Of a DNA stretch of 64,000 nucleotides, positions 13,830-26,570 are shown piece after piece. How positions within the stretch are numbered: position 1 is the stretch's first letter; each line of letters starts with the position of its first letter. The notes beneath the pieces are model-generated. The model was not told the DNA's origin and ran no database searches. It was given only the letters and a program-made list of their open reading frames with translations. The position numbers were made by a program, and so were the translations under genes. The stretch spans positions 13,976,501 to 14,040,500 of the forward strand of contig JBBDHG010000009.1 in the NCBI GenBank assembly GCA_037951165.1, in the 5' to 3' direction. Source of the stretch: Lophius americanus (taxonomy: Eukaryota; Chordata; Actinopteri; Lophiiformes; Lophiidae).

Positions 13830-16250
13830 CTTATCATTTGTGGTTTTGACTGTGGTAGGTGTCCCAAATTTGTATCTACTCAAGCCCTTTTTCTCATAAA
13901 CGTCGATAGGGACCGGAAATTAGGCAGAACCTGAACTTGTGAGGAAGACTACTCTTGTAGAAAACACAAAAATGATGGCTATTGAGACGAAGAGAGCATA
14001 TGTGTTTGTGTTTACCATCGTGAAATGTGAAAAGCAGAGGTAATAACGTACGGATTCCCAGCCCGGGGCACATTTGTCAGGTTTAATTACTGTTTAATTA
14101 ATACGATGGGCTGAAAAGGCTCCTCTTATATTACAGCCACATTACTGCTGTGTTTATGACATCATTAGAGCCGTATGTAGGGTCATTATCAGATGGGTTG
14201 GAAAATGAAACACTACAATAATACATAGAGGTTTGAGTCTAGTGTGAAGCAAGCCACAATGATTAAATGAGTTTTAATTTAGACACAATCAGCTATACCT
14301 CGTTATGTTTTCCTGTAATATTAATTAGTTTGGTAATTTTTCCCTTATCCCGTCCCATTTGCTAAGCCTGAGTGCGGCGATAAGACGACCATATATCCTA
14401 GTTTATGACTCACATGACCTGCAAATGTGAGGGCAGAACAAGGGTCATGGTTTTGTGGATTGGTATTGGGATTTTTAGTGGCAACCAAGTCTGTATTATT
14501 GGTTTATCGCTGATCAAATGTCCAAACAGGGCTGTGACAGATGAAACCCATACGTGGGTTTTTTCACAACTCAATATTATAGAGTTCTTCATGATAAAAT
14601 GTATAAGTTATGGTCCTTCCAGGAAATGCAGATTGCAATTTATCCTCATATTCTTATGTTAAACAGAGAAATCTTCACGGCACGGTGCAATGCATTTCAG
14701 TCGTATTACCTGGGATGTCTTTACAGCAAGGCCCTTTCCACCGTTATTTTCAAAAAAAGAAAATTCTAATTTGGTCAAATGTGACGAGTGGGTAGAGGCT
14801 GAAAGGTGATATTACTGTGATTAGATCATTTCGATATACAATATGAGCCTAGTTTTGGCACTGTTTAGTTTTACTTCTTATTCAATGATTAAAGGCATAA
14901 TTAAAAAAATAAATTACAAGCCCTCTCCAGCTTGTTTCGTGAATTCTTCTCAGCATGGAACACTATAACCATCAGCACAAGGCTCAAGAAAACTAGTCAC
15001 AATCTTAGTTTGCTTTCTCTGTATCCCAAAAAGACATTTAAGAAAGGACCCATGTTCTTTAAGGCAGTATGTGCCAGCCTGAGGGCTTCAACCTCTAAAA
15101 GACATTATCAGATAACTCTGTGTGTGCAGAATTTATTATTAAGCTATAACACATGGTCTTAAAGCTCCAGTAAAAGCAGCCCACTAATTCTTCTCCCATT
15201 GTCAGTAGAAGTTTGCTTTTTTGTTTTGATTTCTTGGTGTTTCACAGTCTGCTTCACAAATATAATGGAAAATAGTACACAGGTGAAAGCATCCAAACCT
15301 CATCAGGCTACCTCCAGATGACTGAAGACGTTTTAAGCTGTGGATCTCACACATAACACATCATCCAAATGTCACAACAGCCTCTTCTTGTCCTAAAGCA
15401 TCACGGGGTGGATTTTTTACATCTACAGTCGGCTCAGAGCTTTTGTTACCCACATCTGCCAGCTCAGACGCAGAATAGCAATGATGCCCCTTTGTAACGT
15501 TTCTACAGAACCGTGAGATGCAATAAAGGTGAATCAGTCCAGTATTAAAGAGGACGCGCAAGTGGGGCTAATATTTGGCAGGTTACGTTTTCACATCTAT
15601 GACAGTCCGACCTGACTGAACAATGAACCCGTGCGTCTTATACAGATGACAGATCCAAAAGTATTTACGCATCAGCACCATCATATTCAACATTTGAATG
15701 CTGCAGGAATCAATGGGCACAAAGGAGCATGTCTAGCCCCACTTACAAAGCCTATTCAGTACGTTCTTTTATCCCGCCCCTCCATTTTGTATAAGGGCAA
15801 TAAAGGTGTATCAGGGTGTCTGAATTAGAGGTAGTAACAGATGTGGAATTGACATACTTCTAAAGGAAAGACAGAATTGGGATGTGATGTTTTGATGACA
15901 TATAATGTGTGTAAACCACCACCATTAAACTGTTAATGACGTTAAAGAAAATTAACTGAACATGACATGACTGATATTTTAGTAGTTACTACTTTGTAGC
16001 TTAGGATTTTGTTCATCTATCTTAATTTAACTGTATGCAACCTGTCTGCATCAGACACAATGTACACAAACCAGCCAGCAAGAGTTAAAAAAACATATAC
16101 TGTTTCTTCACAGTAAACCATGTGAGATGGTTATGCTGTTTTTGATAACGTTAACTAATGAGCTCTTATTAATTAGATGCCAAGGTTGCGTAGCTTCATG
16201 CTAGGAATAGACCACTTTCCTTAATATGTACTATTGCACAAATATGTAAT
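13830..16250. other. desert sequence with candidate regulatory block 14030-14400
   Basis: 14030-14400 has several TAAT cores (TTTAATTACTGTTTAATTAA near 14082) and TGACATCATTAG (14157-14168), a CRE-like site. Elsewhere no gene or repeat is recognised. Confidence 0.3.
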
Positions 16251-16251
16251 C

Positions 16252-16306
<55 letters not shown>

Positions 16307-16314
16307 TAGAGACA
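16251..16314. repeat. (CAGA)n microsatellite
   Basis: Fourteen uninterrupted CAGA units run from 16251 to 16306, followed by a degenerate TAGAGACAG end. Confidence 0.96.
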
Positions 16315-17639
16315 GCACTGATGGTCATGGTGAGGATCTATAGATGAATGGTGAATAATGAATATTAAGCTTAAGAGGTAACATCTTATACTGTGAAAAT
16401 ATTTTAAATCTGTTGATTTGTTTGTCATAAACACATGGGAGAGGATTATTCGATAAATTACCCAATAGAAATCCTCTAACTTCTGAACAATCTGTCCCGC
16501 TCTACTTTGCAATTATGGCTATGCCCTTGGGTGGTTACATTATTTTGCCGCGTTTTTATTTATTAAGAAGCGATGCTCAATACACAGAGGATGTTGAACT
16601 AGACAAACCCTTTCCCACTCATGACAAAAGCCAGATGTTAATTGGTATTAGTGCTTTTTCCATTATAAAGGGGTTGTCAGATAAAAGTATCCTCTCCTTT
16701 GTCCGGAAGGAAACATCAGTTCTCAGTGGGAAGCACAGATAGCATATGCTGGCTCAGCTAAAGCTACACGTATGTACAAACAGCTCTTAATGAATTAAGA
16801 AAGTGTATACTGTATGTTGCAATGTTGCGCAACAATTTAACAATCAAAGAAAAGGGCTTGCAATTTTTCTTGATCTTGATGTTGTTATTTTTAACTTTCA
16901 TATTCAAAGCCCGTAACAGTCTGCTAAGTAGGATGCTTCTTCCTAGTAAAGGGACGTCTGTGCTATATGTGTCAGAGATGTGTTAGCAATGTAGTCGCAT
17001 AGTCACAAGGGGCACAGTGGAGGAACAAGTCCCACTGGGAGACAGATGGCAGTGGCCGCAGAAGTACAAGGTGTTTGCTGACTCTGCATATTAACGGCAG
17101 GGCTTGAAATTAACACCTCACCCCTTTCTATTAATCAAGCCTGCCTTGGTTATTTAAGGCCCATGATTAATCATTCTGTATACCTCGGGTGATAGATTAA
17201 GGTTAAAGGAAATTTTGGGCATTTGAAGATAAATGAGTGTTTAAAGGGGTCGTCCAGCACTGCAGCCAAAAATCAGCAGAACAATCAGGACCATTCATGC
17301 AATAGATTAAAGAAGGAAAAAAGAAAATCTCTGCTGTATTAATTTGAAATGTTATATTTTTGACAATGAGTGTTACTGATCAACAATGCAGACCACAACA
17401 GAAGGGAACATCCACCCACCCCTCGTTCTCCAGCAGGGTGCTGGGATGAAGCACTGCTGCAGTGAAGAACATAGATAATAAAGAGAGAAATTACCGTTTC
17501 AAAATGAAAGAACACATTAACTTATCAAATCAATCACATAAGAATGTAGCACAGTGGTATTTCGTTAATGATTCCCAGTTAAAAAGGCAGAATATGGGAA
17601 GCCCTCTTCTGTCAGTAAAGGGAAACAAATATCTCGATA
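16315..17639. other. desert sequence, nothing recognised
   Basis: Unique AT-rich sequence. Short open frames here show no family features. Confidence 0.5.
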
Positions 17640-18070
17640 GTAAATCATAATTATGAGATGTAGAAAGTTGAAATTATGTATGAAAAAGTCATAATTATGA
17701 GATATTAAAAGGTCAAAATGATGAAATAATTAATTTCAAAGTATGAGATAAAAAGTCATAATTACTAGGTTGCAAGTGATACGTACCAGATAAAATGTCA
17801 AAATAATGGGCTACAAAGTTATAATTACGAGATTTAAACTCACGATTATCAGATGAAAAGTCAAATTATGATATAGAGTAATAATTATGAGCTACAAAGT
17901 CATACTAATGATATTAAAAATCATAGGTTTCTGATAAAAAGTCAAAATTAGAGATAAACAGTCGTAATTTTGGGATAAAAAACGTCGGATTATGAGATAA
18001 AAAGATTCAATTTGTGAGATAAAATGTAATATTTACGAGACAATGGAGTCATAATTATGAGCTGAAACTT
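17640..18070. repeat. diverged AT-rich minisatellite, about 20-22 bp unit
   Basis: About twenty degenerate copies of a unit near AAAAGTCATAATTATGAGAT occur in direct order, with the best-kept copies at 17641-17665, 17685-17705 and 18047-18062. There are no unique spacers, so it is a decayed tandem array and not CRISPR. Confidence 0.85.
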
Positions 18071-21000
18071 ATCATTCATGTAGCTCTTGGCCATTAAAGT
18101 TTACATTATCTCATAATCTTAACTTTATATACCATAATTTCAATTTTTTCTTTAAAATGTGTTCTTTTTACCAGGGGAAATGAGTTTCATAGCCAAAGAA
18201 GTAAAGTAGAAAACAACTACTTATTTACTCTCAGCGCTGTATTATATTTTCTGGAGCAACATCTAGACATAAGTCACACGTATCTGAGCCAATCCTTTTG
18301 TTGGTATAGTTCTTTTTTTCCTCACGATATATAAAGCTACTTCTGATAACTATGCTTGTCTTCCCCCCTCCCCCCATCTGCCAGTTGACATTTCAAATAT
18401 CAAATTTCCCATGATGTAAGCCTTTAAGCTCCCTCTTTTTCTTCAGCCAATCAAATGCTGAAATAGCATATCTATTTCAGTTATCTCTGATAGGTAGCCA
18501 CTGGGAGGGAATTATCTCATTTGACTCCACTCAAAAGATAACACAAACATGTTTGCTTTAGAATTGGTGGGGACAGATCTGTCCTCCCCAAATGAAGACA
18601 GGGAAAGGTCCCATCAGTATTTATGCAAAACTTTACCGTATGTATCAAGGTTATAGACAACAGAAGGCTTTTACCTGCCATTCTTCACAAGAAGGAAGGG
18701 ATCATATGGTGGTTAAGGCACAGCTGTTGATAAAGGGAAAGCCCATTTAGAATTCAGAAGGAAAAAATTGCCACTCTTCTTTTTTAATCAGAGGCTGTGT
18801 TGGTGTCAATTCACTCCGAGGGGGAAGTGAGGCAGCAAGAGCCTAAGAGCAGTGCTCTTCAAGCCTCTTCACTGGTAATTTAACTGCTGTATGTGAGAGG
18901 ATATGCATACATCAACACCCATCACCTCGACACTTGCAATTGACGGGGACTCTGGGAATGTGTGCGTGTGGGTGCTTCTTTCTGCAGCTCAGCAGAACAC
19001 TGGCATAGAATCTGCATCGACAGCCATCGGAATCATTTCTGAGCCATGTGAGTGATATCTGATGTTAAGAGCCGAGAAATCGAGATTACAAGCTCTGCTA
19101 CCAATGACCAACATCTTACCAACATCGTTCATGCCTCAGTGTGAGTTGATAAGAAGCTCCTATAAGCAGCAGGTCTCTCTGAGTAATGGCAGCATTTGGT
19201 CGTAATGAAGAATGGGTTTGTTCATGAGCAGACGTTCCGTCTGCACCGCAATAACGAGTCCTCGGTTTACTAATGAATGTCTGAGGCGAAACAGTCTGAT
19301 GTGTTGTTAAATGGCAGGGAGAGCTGTGAGGATCTTTAATTCTAACACTTAAAGCTGACTTGATCTTCGGACTTTACTCCTGCCAGCTGCTCTTTGCTCT
19401 GAACGACACCAACACATTTCTTGGAAAGAAGATTCTGGTTAAGCCATTTACCTGCCAATCAAAACCAGAGGGGTCAACACCCCCAAGGAGACGGCATACT
19501 CGCTCAGCCTCCGCCCGCCGTGCACATTGGGTCCCCAGTTGAACTCTGTCGCATGTGTCTCAATGTGAGATAATCTGAGCATGTCAGCGCGCACCGACTC
19601 CTCGCCACATCCATAAGGGGCTACAGTTAAGTTTACACTAATTAATGGCACTGAGCTTTGAAAGGCAACACATAGCTCCCCCAGCAGTGGGAAACAATTC
19701 TATATTTAAATCGTAGATGCAGCAGGGTTATTTACAGCGTGCAACATTATCCGACACATTCTCATTTTGCTGAATCTAAATGAAAACTGTCACCTGAGTG
19801 CACAGATGTAGAGTCCTGAGGGACAGCGCATTCTTTCCTCTAGAGCACATGTGCAAAATTATTTAAATTCAGGAGAAAAATCGTACTTAAATTCAAAACT
19901 GCTTCTGTTTTATACTATAATAATAATAATAATAATATTAACCCTTATAACAATAGTAATCAACATAATGATAATGCTTTCAGTTGGGATTCTAACATAG
20001 ATGATTAGTTATAAACAACATGTTATATTTGGTAGGCTAATGTTTGGACTTTTTTATAGTTTGTAGTGGAGTCCTACTGATACAGTTACCAGCTGATGTC
20101 ATAATATTAGGTTATCTCAGATTTATTGGTTTTGGCACAAACTACATTTGGGTCATTAGGTAACAAGAAATGTGTTACAACTTATTCAGAATGATGAAAT
20201 AGTTTTTCCATTAGAGAGTACTGGAAAGTTCTTCCAGTCATTACATTTTCCTCTAGGTGAGCTAGACTATGGTCGAGCAAATTTTGAGGGATTTGTGACA
20301 AAAATACATGTTTTTGATTATGATATTAAACACTGATTACGGATTATTGTATTTGTTTTTTGCCAGCCTCAAAAACCTGTTTTTATCAAGTCATGGTAAA
20401 CACGGATGAAATGCAGGTTAATGCAGTGAATCAGCAGTACCTCAGGATGGATCCTCAGTACCGTATTACTGTTTGGTTTACTATATTACTGGTTTATATC
20501 GCTCTCATTTGTTTACGTCTAGGATTTAATCTTTTGCATGACTGTATACGTTTTATTTGTGTTTACTTCTGATCTGGTACATATCTCACACACTGTAGCT
20601 TGTTTGTCTGTCCCTCATTGTTGTATATAGGAGAGGATGAACACACATGGAAAGACGCGGTGACATTTCTCTATGGCGGTCTAATCTGAGCTAACGCTTC
20701 TAAACAATGTAGCACCTGATTGTGGGCTTATCCTGGGGCCACTGGTTACTGAGGCCTGTTGCCCAGTCACTGCCCAGCTCTCTTGGGGCTTAAGGGTGAG
20801 AGCATAGCAGTGTAGAGGTGCTGAAATTTGTACTCTCTCCGGCTCTCTTTCTCAGTGGGGCTCTGTTGCCACCTCCCCCTGCGCCTTCCACCCCCGCTGC
20901 TCTTCCCACATGACAGAGGAGCCGGCAGAGCAGCTGTGGTGAGGGATACTTGTCAGCAGGCCGATCGTGTGTCCTCTGAGTCTGTACCCTGTCTTTCCCA

Positions 21001-23256
21001 GAGCCACGTCAACTGACAGCCAGCATCAGCTGATTATCGCCACAGTGGCGGTAAAAGAACTCCACGTTGGCAGCGACGGGCTTATGACCTGCAAGACTTG
21101 CTCATATTGAGTAACCAGCACTTCATCCAGACGCTTAGGCCGTGTTATCGTAGCCTTGAGAACACCCTGCTGAGCTTATAGTCTGACACATTAACAATCT
21201 GTTTCAGGTTAAAGAGTCAAATCATATCCACGCTCATAAAATGGGTCTGTTACCCGCACAAGTTGTTAATGTGTACGTGCGCAGTAATTGGACTTTATTG
21301 CTTTTTATATACACAAAGCTGAGCGATTGTACCAGGCTATATCGGATCCTAATGATATCTGCAACAGCTGACCTCATAGGTCATTAACCAAAAAGGTGCG
21401 CTCATCGTTAAACTGATGCTATGCTATTTATGAAAAAATGATATTGCTGACCGAATCAGAGGGTGGAAATGACAGTACATGAGCAAGGCACTCAGAAAAG
21501 TTATTTTAATCCCTCCTGACCAGTCGTGCTTGGTGTTTGTGTATTTTGAGAATCTCTGAGAGGTTAACACCCCCTGTGCTCAGAGGCTCAGGCAGACTAC
21601 TGGTGTCTGGTATCAAGCTGAATTAAAGCTATGTCAACACATTCAGCCAGCCGGGCTTACATTACAGAGGCTCCCCATCCGTCTCTTATCCCAAGCACAG
21701 ACACAAAGTCAGCTGCATTACACACAAGATATTCCACTGTTTCTCATATTTATCCTCTAAAAAGACTGTTTGTGATGAAATTTGAAATCTCTCTTTTCTT
21801 TGCTGCGAGGAGATATTTGACTTGTTTACAATAGCAAAGATTAGAAAGCACTGGAAGATATTATTTATGGATGGAATAAAATTAAAAGTCTCAAACTTGC
21901 ACCCGAAAACTTCAGCATGGAATTGAATTAATAAAACATTTCTGTTTCTGTGCCTGCTGAAATATTGGTCTGCAGCGGCAGACGTTGTGAGTGAGTGTGT
22001 AATTGTGTCAGCAGCCTCGGGGCGCCCGTGTTGTGGACTAACACCGAGTGACTGGCTCATGGCTTATGCCGATATGTACTGAGTCCCGGTCCAGCGGGAG
22101 AGCCGGACTGCAGGTTGGTTAAGTCAGCATGAATGAGTTGACGTTGTGGTTGTCCTCCAACCCCCTGTTATTCTGTTGATTGCCTGTGTGTGCCGCTTGT
22201 TAGGCTGGTGAAAGCATTGTGTTTAGTCCCAGAGATGGTGGCTTGAAGGTGACATCTCTCTGGGAGGTGGAAGGGAGAGGAGAGTGCTGCGCCATGCTGC
22301 TATAAATACGCAGCAGCCGTGACAGCTCACAGAGGAAGCAGCTGAAAAGAGGAGCTTTGCTATGCTGCATACCTCCTAGTGACCCTGTCACTTCCACAGA
22401 GGTCTTAATTATTCTGCACTGGCAGCTCCCCTCTGCTCACCGCTGAAGCTGTGACACACAGGGGCTTGTCAGAGGAGAGGTCCACACCATTCTCTCGAAC
22501 ATACTGCACCCACAGAACTTATAAACACCAGCTGGATTCAGTGTAGTCTCGATACAAATCTGTCATTTGGGGTGAGAATTAATACCCCCGTGTGTACTTC
22601 AGCAAATATTGTCCTTCATGCTGCGTTTACTTTTCGTGTGTTCCCTTGAAACATCTTCCATAGTGATACACATCATTTTTCATCTTCAGTGGGACTGTCA
22701 TCTGAAATGTTAATGCAATTTTGTATCCTTTGTTCCCTCTCTCTTTATTTGCATCTTTTGCTTATTATTACACCAAACTCTTTCTTCTACCGCCTTCTGT
22801 CACTAGACATGTCTCTCTGGAAAATGATTTGCTTAGATTTGCAAATAGATTTATTCAGGGTGGCAGTCCATAAACAAGTCATATTTTTGCATAGCGTGTG
22901 TGAATGACCTCTGTTTCCTTGTGGGTGACGTTAGCAGTTCTAACGGCCGGTGCTGGTATGGAAGTACATCTTTATCACCTTTGCAGGCTTAATGGCAACT
23001 TATAAATGGGGCTAGTGTTTCCACACTCTGGTTTCATCGTGGCCAAGGTCAGACACTAGTTCCTGTTACACATGCAGAGACTCACACATCCATATTGAAA
23101 ACAGTATTCACTTCTGCATTTCAAATGTCATTATTTCTTTATTTTCTGAGGGAGAACAATGACTTACGGTGTTATTATTCATCCTTGCACATCACCTGAT
23201 AATCTACAGACCTTTTACTGCAGTTTTAATTTTGCTCAGCATCACTGCTACTGTTC
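18071..23256. other. desert sequence with repeat-poor block 18780-19660
   Basis: No gene recognised. 18780-19660 is non-repetitive with balanced composition and may be regulatory. A short (TAA)n lies at 19918-19936. 20640-22560 is also repeat-poor and somewhat GC-richer. Confidence 0.35.
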
Positions 23257-23335
23257 AGTTTCGCGGGGGCTGGTGCCTATCGCAGCCGACCCTGAACAGG
23301 ATTAGCGGTTACGGATTATGAATGAATGAATGAAT
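23257..23335. repeat. two SINE tail pieces fused in opposite orientation
   Basis: TCGCGGGGGCTGGTGCCTAT is the inverted tail. It is followed directly by CGACCCTGAACAGGATTAGC and GGTTACGGAT in forward orientation, ending in (GAAT)n. Confidence 0.6.
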
Positions 23336-23539
23336 CATCAATGTTCCTGCAGAGCCATAAATAGCCCTCTGAACTGACAGTGACTGATAATGTTATGTTG
23401 CCGTTATCTAGGCCCAAATGTGCACTTATGCATGAGTGTGCAAGTGTGACGCTAACTTGCACCAGTGGATAGATTACCTAAAACAGTCCAAGAACGTTAT
23501 TAGACCCCAGGGCACTTGCTAAGTCACTCTGAGCTCTGT

Positions 23540-24060
23540 TTCTGCCCTTTTAATTATTCATCAAGGTATTGCCTGGGATGTAACCTCAATTACTGTGGGC
23601 TGTGGGGCCAGGTCACGTGTTGTTAACACTGCACTGTGATCAGAGCCACCACTGGGATGGCTGCCAACAGGAAGAGGTACTCTGTGGCTTGGCTCTCCAC
23701 CCACCACCACCGATTGGCTCACATTTAGCAGGATGCTGGCTGCACTGGCGGCAGGGAGGGGAGGGGAGGGACATTCATCAAATTCCCCCTTGCCACAATG
23801 GGGGCAGGAGGACGGTGTAAATACTGTAAATCAAAGCTTGATTGGTGTGAGCAGCGTGGCGTGAGCAACCACATGAGGCTGAGGGAGGGAGGGAGGAGAG
23901 GAGGGGTGGGTGGGTGGCAGCTGAAGGTTTTAATGAGCCTAGAGAATGGTGAGATGTGAGCTGTCTCTCTCTCTCTGAGCCCACCTGTGCTGTGCAGACA
24001 GACCATGCACCTGCAGACCTGGCAACCCAGCAGCACCCGACAGAAGGACACAGGGAGGAG
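23540..24060. promoter_or_regulatory. candidate regulatory module: E-box, CCAAT boxes, G-quadruplex
   Basis: This GC-rich island in AT-rich desert contains a CACGTG E-box (23615-23620), two inverted CCAAT boxes (ATTGG at about 23713 and 23842), and a canonical G-quadruplex motif of four G-tracts with single-A loops at 23754-23770. A second G-rich run lies at 23883-23917. No start site, exon or downstream gene can be tied to it. Confidence 0.3.
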
Positions 24061-25756
24061 AGGCTGGTCGGATTATGAGATGCTGAAAGGCGCCAAAGCT
24101 AAAGACGTCGTCCATCAGACATGCTCTTTACTTTGAGTGGTTACATTCTGAAATCATCTCACCTTTCATACATCGTGTTTTCAAAGAGAAAATAAAGTCA
24201 ATCGACTCGCTCTGCTTCTCACTTGGCACTTTCAATATAAGTTCTACATTTCCATTTATTACATCCATAACATCCAACAGCCAGGGCAGAATTTTCTGCA
24301 CTTCAGATCAGATTTGGTAAGAGTGATCAGACATCCAATTTCTCTGCTATCAAGTGTGACTGTCCCCTGTGCCAGTGTCGCTCTGACAACCAGTCCATGC
24401 ATATCGAGCTAGTGATAATGAGAGCCGCTGTCATTGCCATCTATGACTAAAAGCAGTTTCACGCTGAGTTAAATCAAGGCTGCTGGCTTGTTAGAGCTTG
24501 CTCCCTCAGGCCACACCTAAATCTACCAGCTTATATTAAGGCCTCCTATCCCATGCATTAGGACGTAAAAAGATGCTTAACATAAGGTGTGAAATGTATA
24601 GATATTTCTACTGACAAAGTTATCCACACATGCTCACAATAGCACAAATATTCCATTTTCCCTTGCTGTTCCATGGCAGAGATCGATCATAGCAACCTGT
24701 CAATCATGCCGCTGTGAGCCCTTATTGATCTCTTAATTACAAAAATAATTTAGAGCTCAATAATCTATTAATTATATAAATAATTAAGAGATTATTACAA
24801 AAATTACAAAAGATATTTGCTACAAGTTTAATAATTGAAAACATATTTAAGTGCTTTTTAAAACAGAATTGACAAGCCTTGTCTGTCCTGTTTTTCTAAG
24901 GTATTTATCTGAAAATTGATTAACACACACAAACACGTTCCTCTGACTTAAGGGCGGCCATAAGGCAACAACAAACATAGAAAACCACCAGTTAACTCAG
25001 GTGAGGAGAAGACTGCAAGAAAAACTTGAATGTAAACTATATAGGTTTCAAACTTTTCACCTTCAAACTTTTTGCAGCTTCCTTGCAAATTGTTCCAGGA
25101 AGGTTTTGCATGCGACACACATATATGACTTTAAGATACGCATGAAAGGTGTCAGCGAGAAACCAGATAAGAAGTTGTAGGCCGGCCTCTCAGACATGGG
25201 GCCCCACAACTTGCCCATCCTACATGATTGGGAAAACTTATTTTTCTGAACTTTTCAATTATTTTCATAGTTTAAATAGACAATAAAGACTGAAACATTT
25301 AATGAACTTCACCAGACTACTACTAGCATCTCATTTGTTGTCCCAGAGTCATCTAGGCAGCTCAAAGCCCAGAGATGTTCAGCGGTATATGTGGTCTCTC
25401 TGAAAGGGGTGAGCATTTGTGACTCTCTCTCTAAGATCTCCAAAACAGATTGTGGTGGTGTGTCACCATTTCCTGTGTGTGTCATATAGTGGCCATGTCT
25501 GGTAACTACTGGGTTCTGCTGATAAAGGCCAAAAACATTTTTAATATATTTCTGATATTGCGGACAACAGCTAAGTGAAATCTGTGGACGCCAATACCTG
25601 GCATAGTGGCAATTATTTCATTATTGTCATTATGTTGTGACAACAACTTAATTATATCCCTGAAAAGTCAGGGATATTATGGATTCATCTTTAATATCTC
25701 AGTAGTTCCTGGCTAAATCAGTACTTGCAGACACAGCATTGTCCCCACCAAGTACT
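24061..25756. other. desert sequence with a 12-bp inverted repeat
   Basis: Perfect 12-bp arms (24728-24739 and 24781-24792) sit in very AT-rich sequence. No gene recognised. Confidence 0.5.
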
Positions 25757-26570
25757 ATAAAACATACCCCAACCAAAAAGCCTGGATTAACTGTGATGTA
25801 CCCTCCATGCTACGTGCCCGCTCCACTGCATTTGTTTCTGGCGACGCTGAAGGCTACAAAAAGGCCAAATATGATCTACGTAGATCCATCAGAGAAGCCA
25901 AGAAACAGTACAGAGTTAAGCTGGAGGGATAGTAAACCACTGCACATCGCTGGCGCATGTGGCAGGGCCTTTATTTAACACATCACAGACTACCAGCAGA
26001 GTAGCAGAGGGGTCACAACCAACCAAAGCACACTGCCAGACGAGCTGAATGAGTTCTACGCTCGCCTCGACACCCTCAACACAAACCAACACAGAGGGAT
26101 CCTACCAACGGAGGCATCCTGTGACATCAGCTGAGGTCTGCAGGGCACTGAGGAGAACCAATCCCTGGAAAGCAGCAGGTCCTGATAACATCCCGGGCCG
26201 AGCACTGGGGGTCTGCTCATCAGAGCTGGCTGAGTTGTTAACAGATATCTACAATTTGTCCCTCTCACAATCTTCTGTGCCAACCTGCTTCAAGACCACC
26301 ACCATTGTGCCCCTCCCTAAGAAAAACACCATAACCGGCTTAAATGACTATCGTCCCATTTCACTCACCTCAATTATAATGAAGTGTTTTGAGAGGGTAG
26401 TCATGACCCACATCAAAAAGACCATCCCCGATACTCTCGACGCCCTACAGTTTGCGTACCGTCAGAACCGGTCCACTGACGACGCAGTCAATGCTGCCGG
26501 CCACACAGCCCTCCCACATCTGGAGAACGAGGACACTTATGTACGAATGCTGTTCATCAATTATAGTCCA
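25757..26570 (+). pseudogene. L2-like LINE ORF2 fragment (reverse transcriptase start)
   Basis: Broken frames read AKYDLRRSIREAKKQYR (after endonuclease), ITDYQQ and [11 protein letters not shown]. The main piece runs through [54 protein letters not shown] and [10 protein letters not shown]. This is the fingers/palm start of a non-LTR reverse transcriptase of the L2 (Maui-like) group. A TAG near 25930, a TAA near 25977 and a frameshift between about 26080 and 26110 break it. The element stops near the first catalytic aspartate region (FIDYSSAF in intact copies), and the YADD block is absent. It is dead. Confidence 0.88.

Noticed and set aside
17640..18070. CRISPR-like array
   Set aside because: Units are contiguous and degenerate without unique spacers, in vertebrate DNA.
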